The notes below the pieces were generated by a model. The model ran no database searches. It worked only from the letters and a program-made list of their open reading frames with translations, and was not told the DNA's origin. Below are positions 22,806 through 34,639 of a stretch of 64,000 nt of DNA, piece by piece. Position 1 is the first letter of the stretch, and every line of letters starts with the position of its first letter. The DNA is from Desmodus rotundus (lineage: Eukaryota; Chordata; Mammalia; Chiroptera; Phyllostomidae): assembly GCF_022682495.2 (NCBI RefSeq), contig NC_071389.1, forward strand, positions 58,612,239-58,676,238. The letters run 5' to 3'. The translations under genes were made by a program, and so were the position numbers.

Positions 22806-23997
22806 TAGTCTGGGGTACATTTGACCTACAGTTACTCAAATGTGAAACAAAAGCAATGAAATGGAAAATGATAAGAAAATGAGCAATGAATCCTAAAAAT
22901 AGTGGAGGAGAAGCCAGTGAATGAAGTGGAATAAAATTTAGAAATACATCTGTTTAGCTACAAAAGCATTTAAAAACACAACGTTCCAGCTTCTAGTTTG
23001 GCAATTTGAAGTTGGCTCGGTTAGTAAGTTCAATATTTTTTTCCCTGCCTTTGCAAGGAGGAAACTATTAGCCGTTGCTGGGCAGAGGGGAGATGAGGGG
23101 TCAGGAAGGACAACTGGGACGCAGATTGTCGTCTCTTTCAGGTTCTTCCCTGGCCTTTGAATCTTAGGGAATGACTGGTCATCAGCCTATATTTTAGGTC
23201 CAAAGGAAAACCATTTTAATGAATCAGAGAGTGATTAATGGCAGTAATTTCTCTTTTAATTTGCTTAGGAAACATCTTATGCTTTCCATTAAGCTTCCAT
23301 GGCACAAACCCCATTCCTTTGCTGCGCTAATGTGTTTCGGCACAGTGAACCTACTGTGTGTCTCTTTGGATGTGAGGACAGTGTGATATGGCCATAATAC
23401 ATAATAGTGCCACGTGTCATCTGGCTTAAACAAGCGTCTTTGAATTCTTCTGTCCTGTGGGGTGTGCATGAAAATTCCATTACCTCCACAGAGAGGGGGC
23501 AGCTCCACAATCAGATTTGCTTCTTTCAATTCAGTCTCTTGGAATGGATGGAATTTGTGATTATGCTGTATAGAAGTCTACTGTTCTGAATCTGGAAATA
23601 AACCTTTTCTTGAAAGCCCTCTCCTGGATTTTGAAGGTCACCATTCAAGGGTTTTGCCTTTATGAAAGTTCTTGACCTGGGATACAGGTTTGTCCATGAA
23701 TATGCCTCAGAATGTTCACGAACAAAGTTTCTTGATTTTTTTCTTTTATGTTTTTGAGTAGATGTGAATGTTCATTTTCCTCCCCTCAGGAGAGAGTCCA
23801 TTCCTCTCCTCGGAATCCTGAAGGATTTATGCCTCCCAAGTTTGTAAGAACTGCTTCCTTATACAGAATATATTCAAATACTGCCTTTGATCTAAATGAA
23901 ATAGAGTAGGTTATTTTTGCTAATGATTATAATTAAAATATAGTATTGGTCAGCCTTCATCATAGAGTGATCTTAGTCTGAGAGAATTTAAGAATTG
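22806..23997. other. Unassigned sequence
   Basis: No repeat recognised. Overlapping short frames at 23224-23589 lie on both strands and have no domain. Confidence 0.35.
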
Positions 23998-24150
23998 TTT
24001 GTTTATTCAACCTAGATTTGTTAAGCACCTATTATGTTTAAGTATTTCTGGATTTCAGAAACGTATGGCACCGTCTCTCCCTTTAAGAACTTCCCAGACC
24101 TGTGGTACCGACAGTCAGCACGGAAAAGAAACTCAGCTAATTGTTCTGTC
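23998..24150 (-). mobile_element. L2 LINE 3'-end fragment, antisense
   Basis: Antisense L2: gtttattcaacctagatttgttaagcacctattatg, then atggcaccgtctctccctttaagaacttcccag. The typical order is tail, size-class phrase, then the 'ccct...gaactt' segment. Confidence 0.65.
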
Positions 24151-24199
24151 TGTAAGAGGGGAAAACATTATGTGAGGTGTCACATTTTCAAAACATGTC

Positions 24200-26145
24200 G
24201 TACATCCTCATTTTGAAATATAAATGCAAAGGTTAAAAAACAAATGACTGTGACCCTTCCACAAGATGACAAGGTACCACACCCAAACCTGTTTGTTCTG
24301 CCATCCCATTCCACCCACCGGCAGATGTGGCTGTAAAGGGACCTGTGTGGGTGACAGAATGGAGAGATGGAACTTTAGACATGACTCCAACGAATGGAAT
24401 AGGAGGAAAGGTTATCAAAAGGCAAGAAGGAACCAGTTTGCTTGAGACTCAGGCTAAGTATTTTTCACTGATTTGATCTTACAGATTCCCTGAAGCTCCA
24501 TTGGATTGTGATTTTGCCACTCTTGAGGATAGCCTTACTGGAGTTTTTGTAAAGACATTCCGATGCCCTTAGGTTTTCCCAATAAGACCAATCTTTGGAG
24601 GCCAGCTATTTCTTTCTTCTCCTACATCTGAGTTTCTTCTAACTCCCTCCCAAAGTTTTCTTTGACTTCAACTTATTCACAGGAATGGGAGGGCAAAGAT
24701 AAAGGGCAGTAAGTTGACATGAAGCAGAAATATTTTCAATTCTCTCTCATTGTGACTCAGTGCTAATAGCAGAGGCCATAGATTCGATATTCCCAGTATT
24801 CACTTCGCATTTAGCCACATTCGGAACATAAAATTCAGTACCTAACTTGTATTCACCATGAAATGCAGGACTACCTTGGAGAAGATGAGATGGAGTTACA
24901 GCCCTATTTCCGGAAAGTGTAAAAGTTTGTTTTGACTCTCTATGCCAAAGGCTCAGTTTTTGAATGTTTCTAGTTCAAAAAAAAAAAAAATCATAGAATT
25001 GGCAATCTGCCTTCCTCATTTCTAGGTTTTTCATTTCTTTGCAAATTTTTCCTTCACTCCTCTCTAGGCAAATCTACACTTTCCCTGCTGAGATCCCTTA
25101 ACTCACAGAGTAAAATGTCACTTACAGGAAACATGTGATTCATTTCACTTTTGCTGGTAGGTACATTCAGAATTCTACTTCAAGAGGTTTATTTCCCGTT
25201 TTTAATCTAAACCTTATTGGGCTGCCTGCAGGGGAATCCTCAACCACAGCTGCTGAAATAAGTCTTCACAGAAGCACTTAAGGAAGACCTGGTTGTTCCG
25301 GTGCTGCTTCTGAAGAAGTTCCAATCAGCAGCAGGGGAAAATTTATGGGATGCTTATGAGATTTTTGGCTTCTTAAAAGAGCACAGATGCCACAGAGAAT
25401 CTGAATCCATTCTCTGAAAACTGCACAGACCTCTCAGCCAGCACGAGGGCACGCGGAGGAAATTTGAGTGGTCACTGTTTGGCAGGACCACACTAAAATC
25501 ATCTCACGCGAATGAGATAAATCCTGTTTAAAGACATAAAGTAAAAGAAATAGATTCTGCAACTTCACTTGGGGAGCTCTGCCAATATCTAATTGTTATC
25601 TTTAGTTCTAGGATCCGTCTTTACTATTTATTGGTATCAGCTCTGCTTGTTTTTTTAAGTCTACACATTGGGTAAGGATAAACAAAACTTTGGCCAAGAA
25701 CTCCGTAAGTACATGAGAATCTCTACTTTGTAAAGAAGAAATAATAATTTAAAAATAGAGAGTATTTTGATAGCTCATACCAGTATGTTTGGGTAATGTC
25801 TACTTTGAGTTTCCTTTGCTAGACTTTTGGGTAACCAGAATTACATAGGCTGGGGCAAAATGGCTTTCATATACATATATTATAATCAAATCAGATGAAG
25901 TATTTCCAAAGTGTTTATACCCATCCTACTGCCAAAGGAAGAGCTAATACTTACATAACTTGAAACAAAGGTGCCAACCAAGTCTTCACGGGCAGTCAGA
26001 AGCATGGGACCGACTCCTTTGATGTCAGGCTATAGTACACCATGCGCTTTTTAAAACCACTGTTAGATAAAAATAGAGATGGAAAAAAGTGAGACACAAT
26101 CAGCGTGTTAAAAAATGGGAATTGGTGGCATTAATAATAGAAATA
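24200..26145. other. Unassigned sequence
   Basis: No family or exon recognised. A 14-base A run occurs at 24977-24990. The frame at 24208-24418 (minus) has no domain. Confidence 0.35.
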
Positions 26146-26149
26146 ATAT

Positions 26150-26290
26150 TTCAGTTCCTACAGCACATTGTGATTTTCTAACTATCTACAAGATGATTTG
26201 ATCTTTCTAATAATCTTTTGAGAAAGAGCAAATGTTATCAAATTATTTTATAGCATGGAAAGTGAAAATTGGGGCTATAAAATGATAACA
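26150..26290 (-). mobile_element. MIR SINE fragment, antisense
   Basis: Antisense MIR text: cctacagcacattgtgattttctaactatctacaagatgatttgatctttctaataatctttt, then caaattattttatagcatggaaagtgaaaattgggg. Confidence 0.6.
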
Positions 26291-26299
26291 GGCATTTTT

Positions 26300-27190
26300 T
26301 ACCAACATAATATTTAATAAAACATTAAATTAGTTGTCAATACTTTCAAAGCTGGATATTTCACATAAAAACTGACTTGTAAAGAAAAGTTGCAAGTTCT
26401 GGCATCACTAGGGAACATGGGCCCCGTGTCCCCCGTGTGAGCACAGCACAACTACTTCCTATCGCCTCATCTCAGCCTCCTCACTTACTAATCTTTACTG
26501 GCTTGGTGGTCATTTTAGGCATTTGAGTTTTCTACCCCTAGTGTAAAAGGACTTCCATAAGGCCATGACTTGAGCTTATGAAAGAAGTCAACCTAAAGTA
26601 TAGTTCTACCGCTGCATTCTTTATCACAAAATGTTCACACAGGACTTTGTGGCCAGAGCCTCCTTCCCCTCTCCTCCAAGAACCTCTCGTTCCACTGAAC
26701 TTCTCATAGTCACTGGAGAGATCAGGTGTCCCCGTGTTACTTCGTGGTTGGTGCTGTTCCTTTTGCTTTTCCTACTGTCTGCGTGCCACTCTTCCCTCTC
26801 TTGACTAAACCTTAATCCTACTGCTTCACTCCAAAGTCCCCAGCTCTCTACAGCCAGCTCCCAGTGCACCTGCAACTCCCCACCTCTCCCCTGCTGTCAT
26901 TTACTCGGTCTCTCCTTTATTCACTAAATATCACATAAGCGAATGAAGGAAGGAGAGGGTAGTCTTATGCAATGAATTAGTCTGCACTTGACATACTCTT
27001 TTCCCAGGCCTGTGTTGGGGTGAAAACACCCGGGCTTTCTTCTTTGTGTAAACAATGGGTCAGATTACTTAGTAATAAAGGTTTTGAGGCAAATGGCTTT
27101 GAGCCACATTCATCACAGGCAACCTGAGCAAACTTTGGGCAACTTTGGTAGCGCAACACAAAGCTCCTTGACACAGTATTTTTACCTGGT
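26300..27190. other. Unassigned; possible weak L2 in the middle
   Basis: Positions about 26740-26920 (gtgctgttccttttgcttttcctactgtctgcg...) have the flavour of the upstream L2 3' region on the plus strand, but the match is too weak to call. The minus frame 26624-26875 overlaps it and has no domain. Confidence 0.3.
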
Positions 27191-27192
27191 CA

Positions 27193-27309
27193 CAGGGGTG
27201 GGCAAAAACAAGTTCACAAAACACAGAGTTTATTCTCATATTATGTATTTATTTATTATTGTATAATTTATTTGTATTCCAACTGTAGACCTACTGTAGC
27301 CCACCCCTG
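27193..27309. mobile_element. 117-bp terminal-inverted-repeat element (mariner-type MITE)
   Basis: The two ends are inverted copies: CAGGGGTGGGCAAAAACAAG at the left and, reversed, CAGGGGTGGGCTACAGTAGG at the right, with partial matching further in. The core is AT-rich. The right flank is TA and the left flank CA, consistent with a TA duplication with one mutated copy. It encodes no protein. I recall similar short 'ggggtgggcaaa' elements as Tc1/mariner derivatives in bat genomes. Confidence 0.75.
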
Positions 27310-27499
27310 TATTTATTTGAAAGCTCCTTGTGTGAGCAGAGAAACTCATGTTTCTTTACCACTTTAGGTTAGTAAACAGAAAAGTAAATATTAATTCAAA
27401 GTCTAGAGAAGGCAATACTCGCTTTCTCCCAGCAGGAGACAAATTGGTGCCTGGCAGGGAAAATGGTATGTCGAAAATCATGCAGAAAATATAAAGACT

Positions 27500-27600
27500 A
27501 GCCCCAGTCACTGGCTCATTCCGCAAACGTTCTTTAACACCTACTTCATTCCAACACCAACCTAGGCCCTGGGGACAAGCACACATATGAGCAAATGGGT
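27500..27600 (-). mobile_element. L2 LINE 3'-end fragment, antisense
   Basis: Antisense L2 wording: ggctcattccgcaaacgttctttaacacctacttcattcc, then cctaggccctggggacaagcacac. Confidence 0.6.
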
Positions 27601-27914
27601 GCTGTGGGTATCATGGATGCGTACAGGCATCTGTACGTGGTTTGGGGCACAAAGGAAACAGTGCGCAGCTCTGCCCGACGAAATCAACAAACGTTCTCTG
27701 AATAAGCTGACCCTGCAGCTGAGTCCTAACAGATACAAGTATATATTATACTCACTTTTGAACAGGATATTAAGGACTGCTTAGCATTACAAAGTAAATT
27801 ATGAAGATGGATTTCTCCTTAATAAGGGTTTAAATTGTATGAAGAACACTTAAGGACACAGTGAGCACATAAAGAAAGCATGCTGTAGATGCAAAATAAG
27901 TGGGCAGAGATGCA

Positions 27915-28130
27915 CAGTGTCCAGATGCTGCCTGAATATCAGTCCTGGCTCAATTATTTGCTAACAATATGACTATGGATGAGTAGCTTAACTTCTCTGT
28001 ACCTCGGCTTCGGTCACAAGATGATAATACTATCCACTTCATGAAGTTGGGGTAGTAATAAATTAGACAATGTATATAAAATGTTTATCATAATACCGGG
28101 CACATAGTACTAAAGCCTTAGCTATTAGAA
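27915..28130 (+). mobile_element. MIR SINE
   Basis: Full MIR layout: agtcctggctcaattatttgctaacaatatgactatggatgagtagcttaacttctctgtacctcggcttc, then gataatactatccacttcatgaagttg, then taccgggcacatagtactaaagcc. Confidence 0.8.
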
Positions 28131-28139
28131 TTAATATAG

Positions 28140-29600
28140 CATCATATAGTATAAGCCCATATAATATTTCTCTTTGAAATAGCCAGCATCCAAAAAAGGA
28201 TCCTATATTTCAAAGCACTTATTAATAAAACTTAGATAATTAAAACAAAAAAGAAATCTCGTACCTAATATGCCTTGTATCATTTATGTTTCAGTTCTGC
28301 ATTTTATTCTCACTCTTCTCAGATAATGAAACCAAACCAGGTCCCATAATTGCCCTTCTGCAACTAACTGTTCAGTACTCAGTTTCTTGAATTTTTCAGT
28401 GAGGTTCATCCTCCAGCCACACTGCATTAGCATATCGGTTCTATGCTGATGCTGCCAACAATGCACATTACCAATGGGAACCATTCTCGGCGATACATTT
28501 TTACCTTCAAACACTGATTAAAACCGTGAATCTTAAATTCTCTGTTACATACACACACATACATATACATGCATATATGCATCCCTTTTAATAATATAAC
28601 ATATAAATTATTTTATACTCTCCATTATAACTGATTATTTTTATTAATACATATTTTATTAAAGTCCTTTAAGAATATTGAAGACAATATCAATGTCCAT
28701 ATACACAATGTTCTTCTGGGAAAAAACTGTCCCAAAAAGCCTTTATTCCTACTAATTCTTTGGTTATTCCTATGAAATTCATATGAAATTGATGCTTTAG
28801 TCTTCTCTAGATAAAGTAACATTTTTAAAAAGCTTTCACATTTGGGGACCCCTACATTCTGTTGAAAGAGTACCTTTCTTTCATTCTATCCTTACCTACT
28901 AGAAAAATCTGAAACATTTCTATGTCATAAAATATATACTACTCTATAAAAAAATTAGTACCACTCTTAAAATATATTAATAAATAAACTATTGGGAAAA
29001 ATTATATCAATAAACTAAAGAAGATACAGGTTTTATTATTCTCTAATACCCACTCAAACTGGAATTGTATAAGTTACCAAATAAAAGCTATTGCCTCTTC
29101 TAAAGATATTTTTTAATTTACAAAGTTAGGATTATTCACTATATTTCCATCCTGAAAAAAGGATCCTGCCCTATGTATATCTGGGTCATCCATTGGGCTA
29201 GCCTGGAACTGAGGCAGCTATGTTTGGAGATTCGAGTGTGAGCAACTTCAGAGTCCCTCCCTGGCTCTATTCCTCTGTTGTGTTCTGGGCTTTCTGCCAT
29301 GCTCTTGGGCAACACCTCACACAGCTTCATATCTCTTCCCTTCTTCCCATGTCCGAGTCTTGTTTCCCATACTGACAAATTGTTCATAATTTATTAGAGA
29401 GAAATTTAGTCCTTCCTTTATCCAGTGCTGCCCATCAGACTATGCCTGGGACCTTGACTTTCTCAACTGGAGTGTCTCACCTAGATGTGTCTAGTTATTT
29501 TCCTTAACAAAAGAACCATTCATGTGTTATATGTGCCACTCTCCAAGAGGGCAAAAATAGTGGTCTCTTACTTTTTCATGAAGCAGAGCATTTTTCCCTC
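28140..29600. other. Unassigned AT-rich sequence with a small CA/TA microsatellite
   Basis: A short alternating tract lies at about 28550-28580 (acacacacatacatatacatgcatatatgcat). I recognise nothing else. Minus frames at 28284-28514 and 29139-29387 lack domains. Confidence 0.35.
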
Positions 29601-29604
29601 TCCA

Positions 29605-29700
29605 CTATGTAGATATTTTTTCAACAAATATTTTGGAAGTGTGTTATATATGTCAGACTTTGTGCAAAACAATGCAAGCTTCACTTTACTTCCAGTAACT
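29605..29700 (-). mobile_element. Possible L2 3'-end fragment, antisense
   Basis: The text tttttcaacaaatattttggaagtgtgttatatatgtcagactttgtgcaaaac follows the antisense L2/MIR tail order. It is short and diverged. Confidence 0.4.
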
Positions 29701-30005
29701 ATCCTTATGGTAAGTGAACCCCAAGGAGGTGAAGCAGATAGCCCCATAAATAAGTTCTAGTGTCTTCAGGAAAGAAAAACATTCAGATGTGTTCATAGAA
29801 CCCTTGCCAATTATTTCTGAGGTAGCATGGAGAATGGGTCAGAGTCAAGAAAACTGGAGATGAGTCGATGCTGATCTGATTTTATTAAGAAGGAAAGAAA
29901 GATTCTGAGAAGAGTAAACCAAGGAGTTTGACATCAGTCCCTAGGAAAGTAAAAGTAAGCATTTTTGAGAGATAGCAGAGACTACTAAGAATCAGTATGG
30001 ATTCA

Positions 30006-30404
30006 AAGACTGGTGCAGCCACTGTGGAAAACAGTATGGAATTTCCTAAAAAAAAAAAAAAAAAAAATCTAAAAATGGAACTGTCTTTTGATCCAGTGAT
30101 TCTACTGCAGGAATTACACCCTAAGAATCCTGAAACACCAATTCAAAAGAACCTGTGCACCCCAATGTTCCTAGCAGCATTATTCACAATAGCCAAGTAC
30201 TGGAAATAGCCTAAGTGTCCATCAGTAAATGAGTAGATCAAAACGTGGTACATTTATGCAATGGAATACCATGCAGCAGAAATAAAGAAGGAGCTCCTAC
30301 CCTTCATGACAGCATGGATGGAACTGGAGAGCATTATGCTAAGTGAAGTAAGCCAGGTGGTGAAAGACAAATACCATTTGATCTCACCTATAAGTGAAAC
30401 CTAA
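30006..30404 (+). pseudogene. L1 ORF2 C-terminal remnant
   Basis: The translation follows the end of the L1 endonuclease/reverse-transcriptase protein: LSFDPVILLQELHPKN, then MFLAALFTIAKYWK, then a stop, PKCPSVNE, another stop, and TWYIYAMEYHAAEIKKELL. It closes at LISPISET and a TAA at 30402-30404. The copy lacks all catalytic domains because of 5' truncation, and it carries two in-frame stops. A 19-20-base A run at about 30049-30067 replaces the usual short lysine/asparagine stretch. Confidence 0.9.
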
Positions 30405-30678
30405 TCAACAAAACAAACAAATGAGCAAAACAGAACCAGAGACCTGGAAATAAAGAACAAACTGATGGTGACCAGAGGGGAGGAGAGAGCAGGATAACAG
30501 AGAAAGAAGGGGAAGGGTCAAGTCAAGGAACATGGATAAAGGACACATGGACATGGAAAATGGGGTAGGGATTGACTGTGGCAGGGGGAGTGAGCAGGGC
30601 AGGGCCACAGGGGAAGAACTGGGACAACTGTAATTGAATAACGATTAAAAAAAAGAAACCATAAATAAAAAAAAAAAA
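30006..30678 (+). mobile_element. 5'-truncated L1 insertion with 19-bp TSD
   Basis: Duplications AAGAATCAGTATGGATTCA (29987-30005) and AAGAATCAGCATGGGTTCA (30679-30697) match at 17 of 19 positions. The insert holds the last part of L1 ORF2, the 3' UTR (gacaactgtaattgaataacg near 30626), an aataaa signal in the tail (30661-30669) and a poly(A) stretch. It is sense on the plus strand. Two mismatches between the TSDs point to moderate age. Confidence 0.93.
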
Positions 30679-30879
30679 AAGAATCAGCATGGGTTCACTA
30701 ACAAAAAAGCAACCCCAAGCAAACTAATTTACTTTTATTCTTTATAAGAAAGTATAACTAAATTTTGGCAAGTCTTTCAAACAAAATAATCATACATTCT
30801 TAGAAAATAAATTAGAAATAGTTTATAGTATGGCTAGGAAGTTTCCAAAAATGGCAGAATTACTTCTTTAAGAGTGATT

Positions 30880-31095
30880 AAGATCAGACTTCGGAGTCAC
30901 AGAGCCTTGGGGGTTCAAACTGAAACTTATCAGCTATGTAAACTGTGGGCAACTTCGATAAACTTCCTCCAACTTGGTCCCCTCAACTGCAATGAGGGCT
31001 TAAAACTGTCACTGAGATGCGTGCTTCCTAAATGACAAAGTGTACATGAAGTGCCTTTTACCTATCTCTAAATAAGTGCTCGGTTAAAAGTGGTA
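30880..31095 (+). mobile_element. MIR SINE
   Basis: Full MIR order: agatcagacttcggagtcacagagccttgggggttcaaac, then cagctatgtaaactgtgggcaacttcgataaacttcctccaac, then gtgccttttacctatctctaaataagtgctcgg. Confidence 0.75.
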
Positions 31096-31362
31096 GGTGT
31101 TAGATTTTATTCTCATTAACTAAGACTGATGGATTGCTGTGAATCTAAAGAGAGATCGCCGAGACACACAGTGGCACTTCTCTTTGACAGTGACTTGAAA
31201 GAAGTCATGGAAGGCATAATCATTATATTGGCAATCTTCTTGTTTGCTGTGCTGTGAGCTTTCGGGAAAGTGACCATGTCTTCTTGCTTTTGGTATCATC
31301 GCTGCCCGAGATAGTGTCTGACCCACTCAGATATGTTTTAAAGAATGACACAAAATGAAATA

Positions 31363-31588
31363 TGGGCCTTGGCTAGTGTGGCTCAGTTGGTTGGAGGGTC
31401 ATCCCATAACGAAAGGTTGCCAGTTTCACTCTCGGTCTGGGCACATACCTAGGTTGCAGGTTTAATCGCTGGTTGAGAAGCATATGAGAGGCAACAAGTC
31501 CATGTGTCTCTCTCACATTGATGTTTCTCTCTCACCCTCCTCTCTCTGTAGAAAGCAATGACAAAGTGTCCTCGGGTGAAAATTTTAA
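31363..31588 (+). mobile_element. Ves-type bat SINE with 11-bp TSD
   Basis: The head gggccttggctagtgtggctcagttggttggag is the tRNA-derived promoter part. A B-box-like region, the gagaggcaacaag segment, the cattgatgtttctctctcac segment and an A-rich tail follow. The duplication AAAATGAAATA is perfect at 31352-31362 and 31589-31599. An extra stretch near 31437-31480 (ggtctgggcacatacctaggttgcaggtttaatc) matches the longer Ves subtype. Confidence 0.92.
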
Positions 31589-31599
31589 AAAATGAAATA

Positions 31600-31955
31600 C
31601 AGTAACCAAGATTATGGGTAGCAAAATCAGGATTCAAAAATGCCACAAATAATTAGAACAATGGGCCAGTACCCAAGATGAGCTCTACTATGGGTGGATA
31701 TAAAGTGCATATTTCTATCCAAAATATCAAATGCAATCAGAACAGGATTCATGAAATTTAATTAGACAGAATTTAGTACGAAAAAGAGTTAGACATTTTA
31801 GTTTTGTAAAAGTTCGAGAACTAAGAATATGACACCAAGGCCAACCCCTCCTCAGAGTGCACTTCCTGCCTTCATAAATTCTAAATTATCAGAAATGAAG
31901 TCCAGAACAAGGTAGGCATCAGGACCCAGGTACTTTGCATAATTAAACCACATCT
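31600..31955. other. Unassigned sequence
   Basis: No repeat, exon or RNA gene recognised. Confidence 0.35.
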
Positions 31956-31959
31956 CAAG

Positions 31960-32200
31960 TAATGCATTCAGTTTTGCTGCCACATTTAAGAAAGACACAG
32001 ACGAACTGGAATCTGTCCAATATGGTGAGAGGCCTCACAAGCCATCTCATGTTAGAATGATTAAAGGAATGTTCAGTCTCTAAAAAGAGCAGACTTGGGG
32101 GAAAATGATAGCCATTTTTCAAATAACTTTCATGTGGAATAGGGATTAAATTTGTCCTCTAACAATCATGAAGCTTCAGAAAAAAAAATCATACCAAAGA
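31960..32200 (+). mobile_element. Possible CR1/L3-type LINE fragment
   Basis: The phrases gccacatttaagaaagacacagacgaactggaatctgtccaatatggtgagaggcctc and ggggaaaatgatagccatttttcaaataactttcatgtgg run in the order of an old CR1-like LINE found across mammals. The assignment is from memory of the consensus and is uncertain. Confidence 0.4.
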
Positions 32201-32454
32201 AAAGACAACTCAGAAAAATATTGGTCAAAAGAAAGAAAGATCTCTAGCTAAAATGAGAACAGATTGCCTTAGACTTAGCAATATAATCTCATCAAGGGCA
32301 TTTAATTTCAATTTATTTAGCAAATGATTATTGTTCTCATTTATGTGCAGAATAAATTAGCCTTGTACCGGAAAGGAGCCTTCAAGAGCTTTCAGGTTAC
32401 TTGATTTGTATCATTTACAATGTCCACATATACTGTTATAAATGTACCACCAAA

Positions 32455-32560
32455 CATTTACCTAACAAAATTTACTGAATGTCATTACATTTTAATTTTG
32501 TGCTAGATGGTGGGCAATTTAGAAAGGAGAAGCAACATTATATATAAAACTCATGCTTTG
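32455..32560 (-). mobile_element. Possible L2 3'-end fragment, antisense
   Basis: The order is aacatttacctaacaaaatttactgaatgtc, then ttttgtgctagatggtgggcaatttag. This is weakly L2-like. Confidence 0.35.
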
Positions 32561-33219
32561 GGTGGGATATTGGACCAAACTTAATATTTGAGGTTAAATC
32601 AATTAAAAAAAACCCCAAAACAGTTTGCCTGACTTAAATGTCACTGAAGAATTAAGGGGTATGAGAAAATTAATACCCTACCACGTCCAGAGTACATTGA
32701 TACATGGGTAGAAACTGTGAATCAGACATACCATTTACATTTAATGAGCCCCATATTTTCTAAACTTTGTTCTTATCATGCTGTAGTTACAATGATGAAT
32801 AAAACATAAATTTGGAATATTTCTAAAATCTTGTCTTGCCACTTCCATACCTGAATTCCATTTGCACATATGCCTATGAAGAGATATGAAGCCAGTCAAA
32901 TATTTTAATACCATCGTCCATAAAAAAAATTGAGTGCCTGCTGTCTCTCAATTACTCCTTAAGAAGTAAAGTGTTACCTTTCTTTAAAAAGTTTACAAAA
33001 CACTTCTCCTGCAATCCTCTTCTCTTAAGAAGAAGCCAAAGAAACATAACTAACCAGTGTGTTTGACTTGCTATCAGCAAATTTAAGACCACAATGTACA
33101 ACACACGCAGTGATGTTCATTTTCATTGTTTGAGGCATTCCAATTTTCTTTGCCTTTGGTTCCACAAGTGCTTGCTTTTTAAAAAAATGAATATTTAGTA
33201 ATCCTCTCTGCTTAGAAAC
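32561..33219. other. Unassigned AT-rich sequence
   Basis: No family, exon or RNA gene recognised. Confidence 0.35.
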
Positions 33220-33640
33220 ATTGTGTTTTTAAATACTGAACATAAAAAAGAATCTGTATTTGCTCAATGGTTAATTAGAAGAGGATGGTTTCTAAAAAGG
33301 AAACCAGCAGAAAGCAGTAGAACTGCCTGGTCCTGCTCAGTGCAGCCCAATCCTGATTCAGCAATTAGGTATTTGCCAGCAGCAATGAGCATTGTGTACC
33401 ACAATGACGGGGCTGCTTTAACTCGATACTGTTCCCACACCTCTGCCGGTCGGGCCCAGTGCGTGGGGAATTCATGAAGTCACTGGGTACCTGAACGAAA
33501 TATTGAAAGCATCGGAGGTTATGAGGGTTTAGAGACAGGTGGAACTGGCTATATGATGACAGCCACGCCCACCTCTTAAAATGTACTTGGCAACAAAATT
33601 CATGTCCATATGACACCTGTCTGCGTAGGAAATTCATGAC
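33220..33640. promoter_or_regulatory. Candidate conserved noncoding element with a SOX-type inverted pair
   Basis: This is non-repetitive sequence with more CpG than its surroundings. It holds CATTGTG (33390-33396) and CACAATG (33400-33406), perfect inverted 7-mers separated by TAC. Each contains an ACAAT/ATTGT core as bound by SOX proteins. An additional CAATG precedes at 33383-33387. Short frames on both strands show no domain. The regulatory role is inferred from motifs only. Confidence 0.28.
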
Positions 33641-34639
33641 ACGACAGAAGAGCAGGCTTCAGATCATAATAGTGCTGTGATGTGATGTCCCCAGAAGCCT
33701 CTCAGGGAAAGGCCCAATACTCCCTTCTCACTCGTACGCCAATTGGAATTTGAAGGGAGCTTGCTAACTGATGTTCTGTGTGGACCCAGAAGTACTACTG
33801 TTAAGGTAAGGGCAATTATATCTTTTGGTTTGATGCTAGAGATAGATGATAAAGAGATGCCCTACTGGAACACTTTTAAATGTAGGTTACTGAGGCAATC
33901 TTCTTGGCAGTCTGTTTTAGGATCTCGAACTTGAGGGATAGAACAGTTTAGTGTCCACTCTAAAAAGAGACATCCAGTGCCTGTGACAGCTGTCTGTGCA
34001 GTTTTGGGCTAGTGAGACACAGAGGCTGCAGGCAGATGGGGAGCTGCGGTCAAGCGGGAAGGAATGATTCCAGGGGAATGTATCAGCAGCTTATCTCCTG
34101 GGGCTCTGCATGACGGTGCTTTCAGTAGCCACCTGTATTCAGAGATTTAGATTTATGAAAAGAGAATCAGAGTGATAACTTTATTGCTTTAAGGATGTCT
34201 TTTCAAAGGAATTGTCACAGAAAGAGTTCCTTCGGAGGAACTGAGAAAGCAAAAGGAGATGGCTTTATTGTGGAAGAGTTGCAGAAAGCCTTCTGCCCTA
34301 GAAGTTAATGTTTATGGATCTTTTTGGCAAATAATAGTCTCTGTTGCAATACTGCTGTGTTTGATGAGGATTCAAAAGAAGTCTTAATCAAATCTAGTAG
34401 TCATTGCTGCTTCTTTCTCTCCTAATCTCCCTGATCCTGAATTATGAGATCCTTATCTATTAAAATAAAGCAGCATTTGTTAAAGCCTTTTCAAAATTAA
34501 GACTAAAACCATCAAACTAATTGTTTGCTAGTATCAAATAAACAATTTTTTTTTAAGTTTGATGAACTGTTTGTAAGCAATAATCAAGTGGGTGGAGTCA
34601 TAAAAGAGGGGAGGGAACCATTTGAAACAATACATGTAA
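33641..34639. other. Unassigned sequence
   Basis: No repeat or exon recognised; purine-rich around 34200-34300. Confidence 0.35.

Noticed and set aside
31363..31588. Possible tRNA gene from A- and B-box-like motifs
   Set aside because: These belong to the tRNA-derived head of a Ves SINE; no cloverleaf with an anticodon stem can be drawn. The same applies to 1377-1534 and 37450-37605.
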